36,076 bases of DNA from Clostridia bacterium (GCA_900768535.1 CAAGDE010000065.1:1-36076); one strand, 5' to 3'; shown: positions 1-7,064, numbered from the stretch's first letter. Notes: generated by a model from the sequence alone, not told the origin. Numbers and translations: made by a program.

Positions 1-303
1 ACCTTTGCAGGCGAAGCGGGTCAGGACGCAATGGCGCGCGTGATGGCAACACTGCGGCGGGTGACAGCAATCGGGGACTATCCGATCCTGTCCCGCACCG
101 ATTATCGGAACGGCGTGGAGGGACTGCCGAAATCGGACGTCCTGAAGCTGACCCTGCCGGTCGGCACCGTGGTCATTCGCCCGTCCGGAACCGAACCAAA
201 GCTGAAGCTGTATCTGTCGGTTTGCGCGAAAGACACAACAGAAGCGGAACGCACGGAAAATCGGCTGATGCAGATACTGACCGAAGACGTCGGTATCGGG
301 TGA
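1..303 (+). CDS. Phosphoglucomutase/phosphomannomutase, C-terminal end only
   Basis: The gene enters from outside the window, and about 100 codons up to the TGA at 301-303 are visible. The sequence RPSGTEPKLKLYL (codons starting near 178) is the phosphate-binding loop of domain 4 of the alpha-D-phosphohexomutase superfamily, which interconverts hexose 1- and 6-phosphates in the cytoplasm. The form with K-L-K after TEP is more like phosphoglucomutase/phosphomannomutase (PgcA/ManB type) than GlmM, but the active-site serine loop is outside the window, so the substrate cannot be fixed. Nothing suggests damage. It reads toward the minus-strand block and ends at the terminator hairpin at 411-438. 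Confidence 0.9.
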   Translation, partial: TFAGEAGQDAMARVMATLRRVTAIGDYPILSRTDYRNGVEGLPKSDVLKLTLPVGTVVIRPSGTEPKLKLYLSVCAKDTTEAERTENRLMQILTEDVGIG

Positions 304-410
304 AATATCTCGGCGTTTCGGAAATCGAAAAAGAGGATATCCTGTTCAGAGAAAGTGATAATGCGCTTGTTTCGATGGCTGACATTTGTAGTATTATAGA
401 CTAATTGAAA

Positions 411-438
411 CCGGCATGGATGTTTGTATCCATGCCGG
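411..438. terminator. Bidirectional terminator hairpin
   Basis: An 11-bp perfect stem (CCGGCATGGAT / ATCCATGCCGG) with a 6-nt loop lies between two convergent genes. It is followed by GATTTTAT on the plus strand and by TTTCAATT on the minus strand. It therefore probably stops both the mutase transcript and the lipoprotein transcript. No gene was seen in 304-443. Confidence 0.75.
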
Positions 439-443
439 CGATT

Positions 444-1463
444 TTATGATTGATTCGGTTTGACGGTATATTGATCTTTCCAGACGCAATCCTCCCAGCC
501 CTTTGTTGTCGGGTCATAGAGGATGGTTGGGGTGCCGTGGAATTCAGACGATATACCTTCTGTCTGGGTAGGGCAATCTCCCAGAAAACGGAACGTTATT
601 TTCCCTTTTACAAAGAAGGTCCCAGGTCCAAAAGTTTTTACACTTGCGGGGATCACAACCTCGGCGTTTGATTCGATGAAAAAAAACGCATATCCGTCAA
701 GGGTTTCCCGTCCGTCCGCAAATATGATCTTCTTGAGTGCAGGATTTTCGGAAAAAGAAATACCGTCCAGCCCATCCAGCCTCAATTTGGTCGGAATTGT
801 TACCGTTTCCAACGCAGAGCAATTCGCAAATGCCTCTCTATCGATTGTCAGAAGCTCTTTTGGCAGATCGATTGTTTTCAGGGAAGAGCATCCAGAAAAG
901 GCTGCTTTTCCGATTCTAGTAATGGTATCGCAAAAAATGATTTCCGTAAGACCGGAACAATTGAGAAAAGCACCGTTCTCGATTGTGTCAAGTTTTGTTT
1001 CCGAAAGATCCACCTTGGAAAGCGCAGTGCAGTTGGCAAATGCACAGGGGTCAATCAGCTCCAGCCGCGATTGTTCTCCGAATTGGATCTGTGTCAGTTT
1101 TGGATTATTGGAAAACGCATATGATTTGATAACGCGGATGGTGTTGGGGAAGGTAACAGATCGCAGTCCTTTGTCTGTAAAAGCGTTGCGCAGAATGGTT
1201 ACGACCGGTAGATTGTCGATTTCAGAAGGAATGATTACTCGGTCGGATGTCCCATGATACCCGGAAATCCAAATAGCAGTTTTGCTGTCCGAAAGGCAAT
1301 AATCAAATTGATCGCTTGGCGTTGGTAGCTCTTCTGTTTGTTTTGGAGAAGATTCTGTTTGAGTCTGTTGATCGTTCGGATTTTCCGACTCTACCTGCTT
1401 GCACCCACTGAGCATTACAGAGAGCAGGAGCATGGCGGTCAGGGCTTTGGTGATTTTTTTCAT
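444..1463 (-). CDS. Leucine-rich-repeat (BspA-type, LRR_5) lipoprotein
   Basis: A 339-residue secreted protein. The start at 1463 was chosen because AGGAGG lies 7 nt upstream; a reading frame that extends to 1577 runs through the promoter. Residues 1-21 are a lipoprotein signal peptide with Cys21 in the lipobox MLSGC. Residues of about 60-230 carry tandem BspA-like repeats with recurring AF..CS.L..I.LP units (AFANCTAL, AFLNCSGL, AFSGCSSL, AFANCSAL). Such proteins sit on the outside of the membrane and often bind host or polymer ligands; the ligand here is unknown. It is driven by the shared promoter at 1531-1559 and is related in design to the gene at 2965-3888. Confidence 0.88.
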   Translation of the reverse strand: MKKITKALTAMLLLSVMLSGCKQVESENPNDQQTQTESSPKQTEELPTPSDQFDYCLSDSKTAIWISGYHGTSDRVIIPSEIDNLPVVTILRNAFTDKGLRSVTFPNTIRVIKSYAFSNNPKLTQIQFGEQSRLELIDPCAFANCTALSKVDLSETKLDTIENGAFLNCSGLTEIIFCDTITRIGKAAFSGCSSLKTIDLPKELLTIDREAFANCSALETVTIPTKLRLDGLDGISFSENPALKKIIFADGRETLDGYAFFFIESNAEVVIPASVKTFGPGTFFVKGKITFRFLGDCPTQTEGISSEFHGTPTILYDPTTKGWEDCVWKDQYTVKPNQS

Positions 1464-1466
1464 AGC

Positions 1467-1560
1467 TATTCCTCCTAATGGACTTGCGGCACGGCTGTCC
1501 TCCCCATAATATTCCGTGCGCAGTAAGACCATTTTATCATACTCCGGAGCGGTTGTCAAG
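1467..1560 (-). repeat. Shared promoter/leader repeat, copy 1
   Basis: This stretch is nearly identical to 2578-2668 and 5390-5482. It contains the -35, the -10, the untranslated leader and the region up to the ribosome binding site. The match stops at 1560, exactly where IS3-derived sequence begins, so the upstream half of the longer repeat present in copies 2 and 3 has been lost here. Confidence 0.85.
1531..1559 (-). promoter_or_regulatory. Sigma-A promoter of the LRR lipoprotein gene
   Basis: On the minus strand TTGACA (1559-1554) is followed after 17 nt by TAAAAT (1536-1531). The same promoter occurs at 2640-2668 and 5454-5482. Confidence 0.85.
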
Positions 1561-1563
1561 TAT

Positions 1564-1590
1564 GGCCCTGCGGACAAAATCCTGGACAGG
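1564..1590 (+). mobile_element. IS3-family end/leader scar, copy 1
   Basis: These 27 nt match 5616-5642 (opposite strand) at 26 of 27 positions. Here they lie immediately upstream of a transposase OrfA start, so they are read as the left end and leader of an IS3-family element. The second copy has no transposase behind it. Confidence 0.6.
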
Positions 1591-1606
1591 AAGAAAGGAA
1601 TGGATT

Positions 1607-1825
1607 ATGTACACAGGGGAGCAAAAGGAAAAGGCACTTGCAATGTATGATGCAACGCAATCCACCGCAGAGGTCATTCGCCGGCTGGGATATCCGTCGA
1701 AACAGGCGTTGTACGCATGGATAGCAAATCGCGATAAGCCTTGGCAAAAGCCAAACGGCTTTTCGCGGGGTCAACACCGCGGAACATCCGCGGCATCCGT
1801 CAGTGAATTTGAAATTCTTTTATAA
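1607..1825 (+). pseudogene. IS3-family transposase OrfA, truncated
   Basis: A 72-residue frame starts at ATG 1607 with a purine-rich AGGAAGAAAGGA site just upstream. The first 50 residues match the helix-turn-helix of IS3-family OrfA proteins: EKALAMYD, then AEVIRRLGYPSKQALYAW. This domain binds the element's terminal repeats. After about residue 52 the family similarity is lost and the frame closes at 1823; there is no OrfB with the DDE catalytic core. It is a dead remnant, inserted between two lipoprotein genes on the other strand, and it marks a past rearrangement next to the promoter repeat. Confidence 0.8.
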
Positions 1826-1834
1826 TATGAAAAT

Positions 1835-2560
1835 TCATTTTTCCGTTACGGAGATAAACCGGAGACCGGAAGATTTGGTTGTTTCAGATGGGTTTTGCAA
1901 GAAAGAATGATATTTTTCTTGAAGAACTGTCATTTCCTGCAAATCGATCATTTTTTTGACATGATTTTCAATGACATAGTATTGATCATCCGTCCCATCA
2001 TCGGAACAGCCGTATTCAAGCAAAACTTCAAAATCCCCGCTGGGCGCAATCTGCATAATTTTTGTATATGCATTTTCTCCTTTCCCGTACCCGGTTTGAT
2101 AGAAGGTTCCATTTTGGTCTAACGCCACGTCATGATTATTTACCCCAAAACTACCAAGCAAGATTGGCTTTTCGTTTCTCTGTGAAAAAACAGCATAAAT
2201 ATGACCCTGTTCATCCATTAAAAACAGTTCGGCGCAGCCGTCGTGATTCACATCAGAAATGGCATATCCCATCATGTCGGTATCCGAATTGATCACGGTT
2301 GATTGTAATGCACCTTCTATTGTGCAATCATTTGGGTCAGCGTACAATGGATCGGTTTGAACATTCTTTTCCTTGCCTTTACTTACAAGCAAAACCTGAT
2401 ACCTTTTCAAAATGTCATCATAATTCCGGAAAATACTTTTTTCTGAAGCGATACTTGTCAGCGGTTCGGAAACTTCTGGAGCATTTGATCTTTGATTTTT
2501 GCAAGAAGCAGCCGCACCAATCGTGGCGAACATCAAAACAACAGATAACAGCTTTTTCAT
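1835..2560 (-). CDS. Lipoprotein with a DxNxDG calcium-loop-like motif (paralog of 4562-5386)
   Basis: A 241-residue lipoprotein. The start at 2560 has AAGGAG 6 nt upstream. Residues 1-20 are a signal peptide with lipobox Cys20 (AAASC). A YDDILKRY segment near residue 47 is followed by a repeat-like strand region with DVNHDGCAEL at 103-112. This motif is typical of FG-GAP/EF-hand-like loops that bind calcium in surface proteins. The order of motifs (YD.IL, GYAI.D.N.DG..EL, AVF......P.LL) is the same as in the protein at 4562-5386, so the two are paralogs. Function is unknown. The promoter is copy 2 of the shared repeat. Confidence 0.82.
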   Translation of the reverse strand: MKKLLSVVLMFATIGAAASCKNQRSNAPEVSEPLTSIASEKSIFRNYDDILKRYQVLLVSKGKEKNVQTDPLYADPNDCTIEGALQSTVINSDTDMMGYAISDVNHDGCAELFLMDEQGHIYAVFSQRNEKPILLGSFGVNNHDVALDQNGTFYQTGYGKGENAYTKIMQIAPSGDFEVLLEYGCSDDGTDDQYYVIENHVKKMIDLQEMTVLQEKYHSFLQNPSETTKSSGLRFISVTEK

Positions 2561-2577
2561 AATCGACTCCTTGAGGT

Positions 2578-2740
2578 TATCCCTCCAAATGGACTTGCGG
2601 CACGGCTGTCCTCCCCAATATTCCGTGCGCAGTAAGACCATTTTATCATACTCCGGAGCGGTTGTCAAGCACGGGCGGGAATATTTGTTCGATTTTCGCT
2701 TTTTCCCATCGATCCATTGCAGAAAAATCCCTTATCATGC
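2578..2740 (-). repeat. Shared promoter/leader repeat, copy 2 (long form)
   Basis: This stretch matches 5390-5554 over its whole length with scattered substitutions, a 2-nt deletion in the leader (CCCCAATATT instead of CCCCATAATATT) and few other changes. The promoter-proximal part also matches 1467-1560. The outer part (2669-2740) is shared only with copy 3. Confidence 0.85.
2640..2668 (-). promoter_or_regulatory. Sigma-A promoter (repeat copy 2)
   Basis: On the minus strand TTGACA (2668-2663), a 17-nt spacer and TAAAAT (2645-2640) are identical to copies 1 and 3. It drives the gene at 1835-2560. Confidence 0.85.
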
Positions 2741-2961
2741 GTCAGAGTTTCTGCCGCCCTTTTGAAATTGTTGGATTCCGTTTCCATCAAGCTCCAATGG
2801 ATCAGGTCTTTTGAAGCAAAGCGCACTTCTATCGTGGTATACTCCGAAGGGAAAGTATCAGCTGACCCCTCGGCTGCTGCAAGTGTACCGCGTATTTCCA
2901 CTGTCAACTCATAGCGATCCTCGGTTTGTACCAAATCAAGGATTTCTGAATATGGGTGACG
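2665..2961 (-). pseudogene. Open-frame remnant of an unknown protein
   Basis: An open frame directly follows, in the same frame, the double TAA that ends the LRR gene at 2965. It has no ATG, no ribosome binding site and no promoter of its own. Its middle part has a protein-like composition (RYELTVEIRG, then SKDLIHWSLMETE). Its last third is simply the repeat sequence at 2669-2740 read through, ending in the TGA inside the -35 box. It is probably a displaced C-terminal fragment or chance coding. The family was not recognised. Confidence 0.3.
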
Positions 2962-2964
2962 TTA

Positions 2965-3888
2965 TTATGGCGTTCCGATCTCGAATTTTGCATGATAGGA
3001 CTCGAAAATCCTTGAATAGATCTCTAAACTTTCGGTGTCCGGAACATAGAAGATGTGTTGCCGACCGTCCTCGAATGTAAATTCTGTATCAAAATTAATC
3101 ATTTTTTTGTCCTCCGAAACAGAAGAGGTGATGTATACTTGCTTCAGGTTCGGGCAATTGACAAAGGCATAATTTTCAATCTCTATGATCGATTTTGGCA
3201 GAATGACCGTTTCGATCGATTTGCAATTGGCAAAAGCATCGTCTCCGATTCTTTTCACGCTTCCGTCATCGGGAAGGACGCTGTTGCTGCAGCCCAGAAT
3301 GATTTTCTCTGAACGCCGATCGATCAGGCAATTTCCCTCCACATAGTAATATGGATTTCCTTCTGCCACAACGATTTTTTCGATGACATTTGCTCTTGCA
3401 AAACTCGGGTATCCCATCGTGGGGCGGGATTGGAATATGTTGCCCCCAATATAAACCATGCTGGCGGGGATATCAATATTTTTGATACCGGTGCAGTAAT
3501 CAAACAGCACGGAGATTTCTTGTATTCCCTCTGAAATCCGGATTGTTTCAATGCTGCTGTCCGCGAGACACTTTCCTCTGATTTTCGTGACCGGCAAGCC
3601 ATGATATTCCCCCGGGATAACAAATTCTTTGACGACATCAGGCAGCCCTGTCGGACAAGCAGAATAGGATTTTCCGTCATCGTTGAGCGCGTATCTCATA
3701 TGGGTTGTCGGGTCATATTCTCCGTTCAGCAATTCAGGGTCTGCGCTGCTGTCAGTCATTTTCTGATCAATATTTTCCGGATTTGATTCGTTCGTGTTGA
3801 TTCGCCCGATTTTGGAAGCGGTATGACACGAACTCATACCCATGACCAGCAATCCCGACAACAAAATGGCGGATATTGTTTTCTTCAT
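2965..3888 (-). CDS. Leucine-rich-repeat (LRR_5) lipoprotein
   Basis: A 307-residue secreted protein. The start at 3888 is preceded by AAAGGAGG, with a rather long spacing of about 12 nt. Signal peptide residues 1-20 end at lipobox Cys21 (GMSSC). BspA-type repeats occupy roughly residues 75-265 (IPGEYHGLPVTKI, DIPASMVYIG, GDDAFANCKSIETVILPKS, NYAFVNCPNLKQVYI), with a central island at about 165-200 that is not repeat-like. It probably binds an external ligand at the cell surface. The stop is doubled (TAATAA). It reads out of the remnant promoter at 3953-3981, which overlaps the end of the upstream gene. Confidence 0.87.
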   Translation of the reverse strand: MKKTISAILLSGLLVMGMSSCHTASKIGRINTNESNPENIDQKMTDSSADPELLNGEYDPTTHMRYALNDDGKSYSACPTGLPDVVKEFVIPGEYHGLPVTKIRGKCLADSSIETIRISEGIQEISVLFDYCTGIKNIDIPASMVYIGGNIFQSRPTMGYPSFARANVIEKIVVAEGNPYYYVEGNCLIDRRSEKIILGCSNSVLPDDGSVKRIGDDAFANCKSIETVILPKSIIEIENYAFVNCPNLKQVYITSSVSEDKKMINFDTEFTFEDGRQHIFYVPDTESLEIYSRIFESYHAKFEIGTP

Positions 3889-3933
3889 TTTCTTGAAATG
3901 CCTCCTTTGATTGGTTTGATCGGATCTGTATTT

Positions 3934-3959
3934 TTCCGTGTGCTGTAAGACGATTTTAT
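3934..3959 (-). repeat. Shared promoter repeat, remnant copy 4
   Basis: These 26 nt match the -10 and early leader part of copies 1-3 at 23 positions. The -35 half is missing: it is replaced by the 3' end of the gene at 3956-4534. Confidence 0.65.
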
Positions 3960-3981
3960 TTGCAGCACCAATGAATTTCGA
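3953..3981 (-). promoter_or_regulatory. Weakened promoter overlapping a stop codon
   Basis: The -10 TAAAAT (3958-3953) is kept, and its TAA is also the stop codon of the upstream gene. The -35 position 17 nt away reads TCGAAA, 4 of 6 matches to consensus. It may give internal initiation for the LRR gene at 2965-3888, which could also be read from the promoter at 5454-5482. Confidence 0.4.
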
Positions 3982-4534
3982 TATTTGTATAGGGTGTCAG
4001 TGTGCTAAATACGGCATGATAATACAGGAAGCGCTTGGTATCAATTGTCTTTTGGCGAACCATTTCGCAATACGGAACGATCACCTCAAGCTCCCCTAAG
4101 GAACAGTTCATCCTATTCATTTCGCTTTTCAGGATCTCCTGCGAGATCACAAGCCACTGCCGGATATCGCTTTTCCACTGCTCATATTGTGCTTGATCGT
4201 CAAAAGCCGCTTCGCCGCTTTCCGCCGTAAACGCAAGCTCCTCTTTCCAGAGCGCCAGATATTCTGCGTAAATCGTTTTCTCCGCACGCTCGCCCTTTTC
4301 CAGTTCGGCTTTTAACCATTTGTCATAAGGATTCTCACTCACGCAGGATGAAAAATACTGATAGACCTTGTCCGGCTGACTGAAATCTGTTTGGGAGTCC
4401 TCGACCGGACTTGTTGTTTGGTCGGAATCACTATCATGCCCTCCAATGCTTTCAGGGGACTCGTATGTTTGAGCGCAGGAACTCACCGAACAAAGCATCG
4501 CGCAGCAAAGAAACAGAAATACCGCTTTTTTCAT
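3956..4534 (-). CDS. Small Glu/Lys-rich lipoprotein, LprI-like?
   Basis: A 192-residue lipoprotein. The start at 4534 is chosen for the AGAGGGAG site 6 nt upstream; the frame also opens earlier at 4558. Signal peptide residues 1-19 precede lipobox Cys20 (SVSSC), and a Ser/Asp-rich linker runs to about residue 50. The rest is a predicted helical domain rich in E, K, W and Y (KWLKAELEKGERAEKTIYAEY, WKSDIRQWLVISQEIL) that recalls the DUF1311/LprI group by helix pattern only; this is a weak guess. It lies 27 bp behind the gene at 4562-5386 and is probably co-transcribed with it from promoter copy 3. Its stop codon falls inside the -10 of the next gene. Confidence 0.75.
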   Translation of the reverse strand: MKKAVFLFLCCAMLCSVSSCAQTYESPESIGGHDSDSDQTTSPVEDSQTDFSQPDKVYQYFSSCVSENPYDKWLKAELEKGERAEKTIYAEYLALWKEELAFTAESGEAAFDDQAQYEQWKSDIRQWLVISQEILKSEMNRMNCSLGELEVIVPYCEMVRQKTIDTKRFLYYHAVFSTLTPYTNIEIHWCCK

Positions 4535-4561
4535 GTCGTACTCCCTCTTTTCAGACAATGA

Positions 4562-5386
4562 TCAGAACAACGGTCGATAGGTTAAAAATTCCAACAGTTG
4601 AGCAGGGGACAGAGCCGGATTCTCTTTGCAAATACGGGTATACTCTGCTTCGGTCAGGTTGGTTTTCGTTGTGTTCACATCCATATAAAAGGATGTTTCC
4701 CCTGTGATGGGATCAAATCCGTCGGTTCCGAACTCGCAAATCAATAACAGCTGACCGGTTGCCGGGTCAAGGCTGTATTTCCGGTTCACCGTCCGTGCCG
4801 CCCCATTGCTTCCCGATGTGAAGATCTCCCCGGAATCGCTCAAAGAGCAACGGTATCTGTTCTGAAAGGCATCCAGTAATACAGGCTTTTGATCATGCAT
4901 TGTAAAAACAGCAACAATCGTCCCGTCCGCTCGCAACAGGATCAATTCGTCAGAGCCATCGCGGTTGATATCTTGGATCGCGTAACCGAAATCGGATGAA
5001 CCGTTCGGCTTCCACCCTTCAACGCTTTTTGGATACAGATTGATGACGGATGCTGCCAGCCGGATGAATGGATCCATCCCGGAATCCCCGATGGAACAAG
5101 CGCTCAGGTTTGCTTCACTGCACAGTTCTTTTTCCTCTGCCAGATCGGGGGCAAGATCAACGATTTTTCGATAAGTTTGCAGGATGGAATCATAACTGCC
5201 GGGGGCGACATTCCTTTTCGAAGCGCCCCTGTTTTCATCATTTTCCGGAACTGTGTGAAGATCGGTCGCTGCCTCTGAAAACTGCGCATCCTGCGGAATT
5301 TCAGGATGACTGTTATGGCTTTTATTGTACGGAAGTGCACCGATCAGAATTGCATAGGAAAGCAAAACAAAAACCATTTTTTTCAT
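4562..5386 (-). CDS. Secreted protein with DxNxDG motif, lipobox lost (paralog of 1835-2560)
   Basis: A 274-residue exported protein. GGAGGG lies 6 nt upstream of the ATG at 5386. The N-terminus is a hydrophobic signal (MKKMVFVLLSYAILIGAL), but where its paralog has AAASC this protein has GALPYNKS with no cysteine, so lipid attachment is not expected. It may be released or held by the uncleaved signal. The body follows the paralog: YDSILQTYRKI near residue 65 and DINRDGSDEL at 139-148, a calcium-loop-like motif, then AVFTMHDQKPVLLDAF. It adds a C-terminal stretch of about 30 residues. First gene of a two-gene unit with 3956-4534. Function is unknown. Confidence 0.8.
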   Translation of the reverse strand: MKKMVFVLLSYAILIGALPYNKSHNSHPEIPQDAQFSEAATDLHTVPENDENRGASKRNVAPGSYDSILQTYRKIVDLAPDLAEEKELCSEANLSACSIGDSGMDPFIRLAASVINLYPKSVEGWKPNGSSDFGYAIQDINRDGSDELILLRADGTIVAVFTMHDQKPVLLDAFQNRYRCSLSDSGEIFTSGSNGAARTVNRKYSLDPATGQLLLICEFGTDGFDPITGETSFYMDVNTTKTNLTEAEYTRICKENPALSPAQLLEFLTYRPLF

Positions 5387-5389
5387 AGC

Positions 5390-5554
5390 TATCCCTCCAA
5401 ATGGACTTGCGGCACGGCTGTCCTCCCCATAATATTCCGTGCGCAGTAAGACCATTTTATCATACTCCGGAGCGGTTGTCAAGCACGGGCGGGAATATTT
5501 GTTAGACTTTTGTGTTTTTCCATCGATCCATTGCAGAAAAACCCCTCATCATGC
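5390..5554 (-). repeat. Shared promoter/leader repeat, copy 3 (long form)
   Basis: The most complete copy alongside 2578-2740. It runs from the ribosome binding site region through the promoter to GATCCATTGCAGAAAAA and beyond. The high identity in non-coding sequence suggests recent duplication or gene conversion. Confidence 0.85.
5454..5482 (-). promoter_or_regulatory. Sigma-A promoter (repeat copy 3)
   Basis: On the minus strand TTGACA (5482-5477), a 17-nt spacer and TAAAAT (5459-5454). It drives the genes at 4562-5386 and 3956-4534. Confidence 0.85.
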
Positions 5555-5615
5555 AACAGGAATCTCTTTTTTGCGATATTAATACAGACGCAAATCAGGA
5601 CTGATCTGACAGTTC

Positions 5616-5642
5616 CCTGTCCAGGTTTTTGTCCGCAGGGCC
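5616..5642 (-). mobile_element. IS3-family end/leader scar, copy 2
   Basis: Inverted relative to 1564-1590 and identical at 26 of 27 positions. No transposase follows it. It directly follows a decayed promoter-like sequence (TTGACA at 5668-5663, 17 nt, then TAAGGC) whose spacer resembles that of the promoter at 7947-7975. The rest of 5555-5722 has no gene; a short frame on the minus strand reads DCDGNGNIVRSID, possibly a YD/RHS or calcium-loop remnant. Confidence 0.5.
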
Positions 5643-5722
5643 TTACCCCTTTTGGGCATATTTGTCAATAGAACGGACAATATTTCCGTTGCCGTCACAG
5701 TCGGACATAGATACCGAAAAAA

Positions 5723-5748
5723 CTCCGCACCTCAAAAGAAGTGCGGAG
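5723..5748 (-). terminator. Terminator hairpin of the cassette type, copy 1
   Basis: The stem CTCCGCAC / GTGCGGAG has a 10-nt loop and is followed on the minus strand by GTTTTTTC. It ends the transcript of the gene at 5788-6216. The same stem occurs at 6339-6364 and 7100-7125. Confidence 0.85.
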
Positions 5749-5787
5749 AAAAACAAAGCGGCAAAATACATCTGTCAGCTCTTGTTT

Positions 5788-6216
5788 TTATGACCCGGTC
5801 ATCTCATGGCGTATAAAAACGATCTCGCTCCTTGTACCGTGAAAAATAGCATCCCGCTTGGGGTCGACCTTCAAGATCACTTGACGGTTAGAAAAAGTGC
5901 AATCTCCCCACAACTCAACCATTATATTGCGATCCGAAGCATCTTCTTCTGTCTCAAAAACATCTATTGACAACTGATTTGTTTGATGAATGAACCAGTA
6001 CTCACAAACATAAAGTTTCCCACTGATTTCAATCTTTCCAGTCAAAGGATTTGTATATTCGTCTTCAACATTGAAATACATATCTCCTTCTTCACTGATC
6101 CATCTTGCCTCGCCATAATCGAAAGGACGCTTACCGGAATAGGGATCCCACATACAACCGCACAATTCTAAAAACGATAGAATCAAAAACAGACAGGTGA
6201 TCTTTTTGCATCTCAC
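5788..6216 (-). CDS. Small orphan lipoprotein in RHS-derived cassette 1
   Basis: A 142-residue lipoprotein. GTG 6216 is the preferred start (GGTGGTGG just upstream); TTG 6249 would extend it into RHS sequence and is less likely. The signal peptide ends at Cys21 in LELCGC. The mature part is about 120 residues with many aromatic and charged residues (YGEARWISEEGDMYFNVEDEY, then VCEYWFIHQTNQ), without cysteines for a fold and without a recognised domain. It lies directly behind an RHS remnant, under its own consensus promoter and ahead of the cassette terminator. By position it resembles an immunity gene behind an RHS toxin tip, but no immunity family was recognised. Confidence 0.72.
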   Translation of the reverse strand: MRCKKITCLFLILSFLELCGCMWDPYSGKRPFDYGEARWISEEGDMYFNVEDEYTNPLTGKIEISGKLYVCEYWFIHQTNQLSIDVFETEEDASDRNIMVELWGDCTFSNRQVILKVDPKRDAIFHGTRSEIVFIRHEMTGS

Positions 6217-6217
6217 A

Positions 6218-6303
6218 TTACCACCACCATTTCTTTTTCGTTCCGTCAAGGATATAGTCGTGAATTTCCGTTGTCGTCCGTTTCTGAATCCGGATGCAAA
6301 TTC
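6218..6303 (-). pseudogene. RHS repeat protein remnant (core end)
   Basis: Read on the minus strand right after the -10 box, the frame gives CIRIQKRTTTEIHDYILDGT and then KKKWWW and a stop. IR..K......HDYILDGTK is the end of the RHS/YD core shell just before the variable toxin tip. The toxin tip is missing, and the frame ends 2 nt before the GTG start of the next gene. The N-terminal core is absent because the promoter is fused directly to it. Confidence 0.7.
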
Positions 6304-6332
6304 ATTATATCATACTTTTTTCATTCTGTCAA
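6304..6332 (-). promoter_or_regulatory. Consensus sigma-A promoter of cassette 1
   Basis: On the minus strand TTGACA (6332-6327), 17 nt and TATAAT (6309-6304), a perfect match to consensus. Its -35 box directly abuts the T-run of the terminator at 6339-6364. Confidence 0.9.
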
Positions 6333-6338
6333 GAAAAA

Positions 6339-6364
6339 CTCCGCACTCATTTCTGAGTGCGGAG
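6339..6364 (-). terminator. Terminator hairpin of the cassette type, copy 2
   Basis: An 11-bp perfect stem CTCCGCACTCA / TGAGTGCGGAG with a TTTC loop, then GTTTTTCTTGACA on the minus strand, so the U-tract merges into the next -35 box. It ends the transcript of 6371-6868. Confidence 0.9.
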
Positions 6365-6370
6365 AAAAAG

Positions 6371-6868
6371 TCACTCTCGCTTGATTTCAAGTCTCATAAT
6401 GACATTTTCATACTTATAAACAACATAATAAATCTTTACGTACACCCCATCAGCAAGTTCTCCACCGTCTTGTTGACGAAGCGGATACCCCCATGGTGTT
6501 GTTCCTCCGGGAATTTCAAAGGATAAATCATTTACATCAAAGTGATCAGGGGCTTCGTTTCTTTCCAAATTTGGACGGTAATCCGATATTTCCCCCTCGA
6601 CAATCTGCGCCTTTCCGGCCTGATATTCTGCATATATTTTTTTTGCATCAAAGCCGGAGACAACGGTAATAACAACTACCCCCGTTAAAAAGAAAATGAT
6701 AAATCCAAAGAAGATTTTTTCGCCAATCGTAAAAGGTCTCACCTCTCCAATTAGAAATCTACGCAATTTACTACAGCAAATAACAGCAAACACTGCATCA
6801 ACTACGCATAAAATTATGAATTGAATTGACGGAGGAAATCGTCCAGACGCCTCGTATACCACTTCCAT
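6371..6868 (-). CDS. Two-helix membrane protein in RHS-derived cassette 2
   Basis: A 165-residue membrane protein. The ATG at 6868 has GAGGG 7 nt upstream, and the RHS remnant stops 2 nt before it, so translation may be coupled. Two membrane segments are seen, at about residues 15-31 (FIILCVVDAVFAVICC) and 47-67 (FFGFIIFFLTGVVVITVV), with a basic connector between them. An outward C-terminal domain of about 95 residues follows (KKIYAEYQAGKAQIVEGEIS, then DVNDLSFEIPGGT). No family was recognised. A position immediately behind an RHS tip is where immunity proteins for membrane-acting toxins occur; this is an inference from context only. Confidence 0.72.
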   Translation of the reverse strand: MEVVYEASGRFPPSIQFIILCVVDAVFAVICCSKLRRFLIGEVRPFTIGEKIFFGFIIFFLTGVVVITVVSGFDAKKIYAEYQAGKAQIVEGEISDYRPNLERNEAPDHFDVNDLSFEIPGGTTPWGYPLRQQDGGELADGVYVKIYYVVYKYENVIMRLEIKRE

Positions 6869-6870
6869 GC

Positions 6871-7062
6871 TTAAACCCTCTTCTTCACCGTATTGTACAA
6901 TTCTTTTGCAGTACGCCCGATAGGGACAGCCCAATAGAAAGAATATCCTTCGCTTGTACCTTTCGGGCAACCGCCGGTATCCGTTACAAGCTCCTTGAGG
7001 ATATTCGTTCCGTCAAGGATATAGTCGTGAATTTTATCCGCCGTCTGCTTCCAAGTACATTT
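6871..7062 (-). pseudogene. RHS repeat protein remnant with short C-terminal tip
   Basis: On the minus strand the frame right after the -10 box reads KQTADKIHDYILDGTNILKE, the end of an RHS core, and continues into a 40-residue variable tail (DTGGCPKGTSEGYSF, then WAVPIGRTAKELYNTVKKRV) that ends at TAA 6871-6873. RHS toxins have a conserved shell and a swapped C-terminal toxin. Here both the shell and most of any toxin domain are missing. No catalytic motif is visible. It keeps a tight junction to the following gene. Confidence 0.7.
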
Positions 7063-7064
7063 TT

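Noticed and set aside
222..404. Frame ending KYLGVSEIEKEDIL behind the mutase gene
   Set aside because: It overlaps the mutase in another frame with no ribosome binding site; the protein-like end is too short to support.
1464..1577. N-terminal extension MVLLRTEYYG... in frame with the lipoprotein genes at 1463 and 5386
   Set aside because: Its ATG lies inside the -10 box, so it would not be transcribed; ribosome binding sites sit before the later MKK starts.
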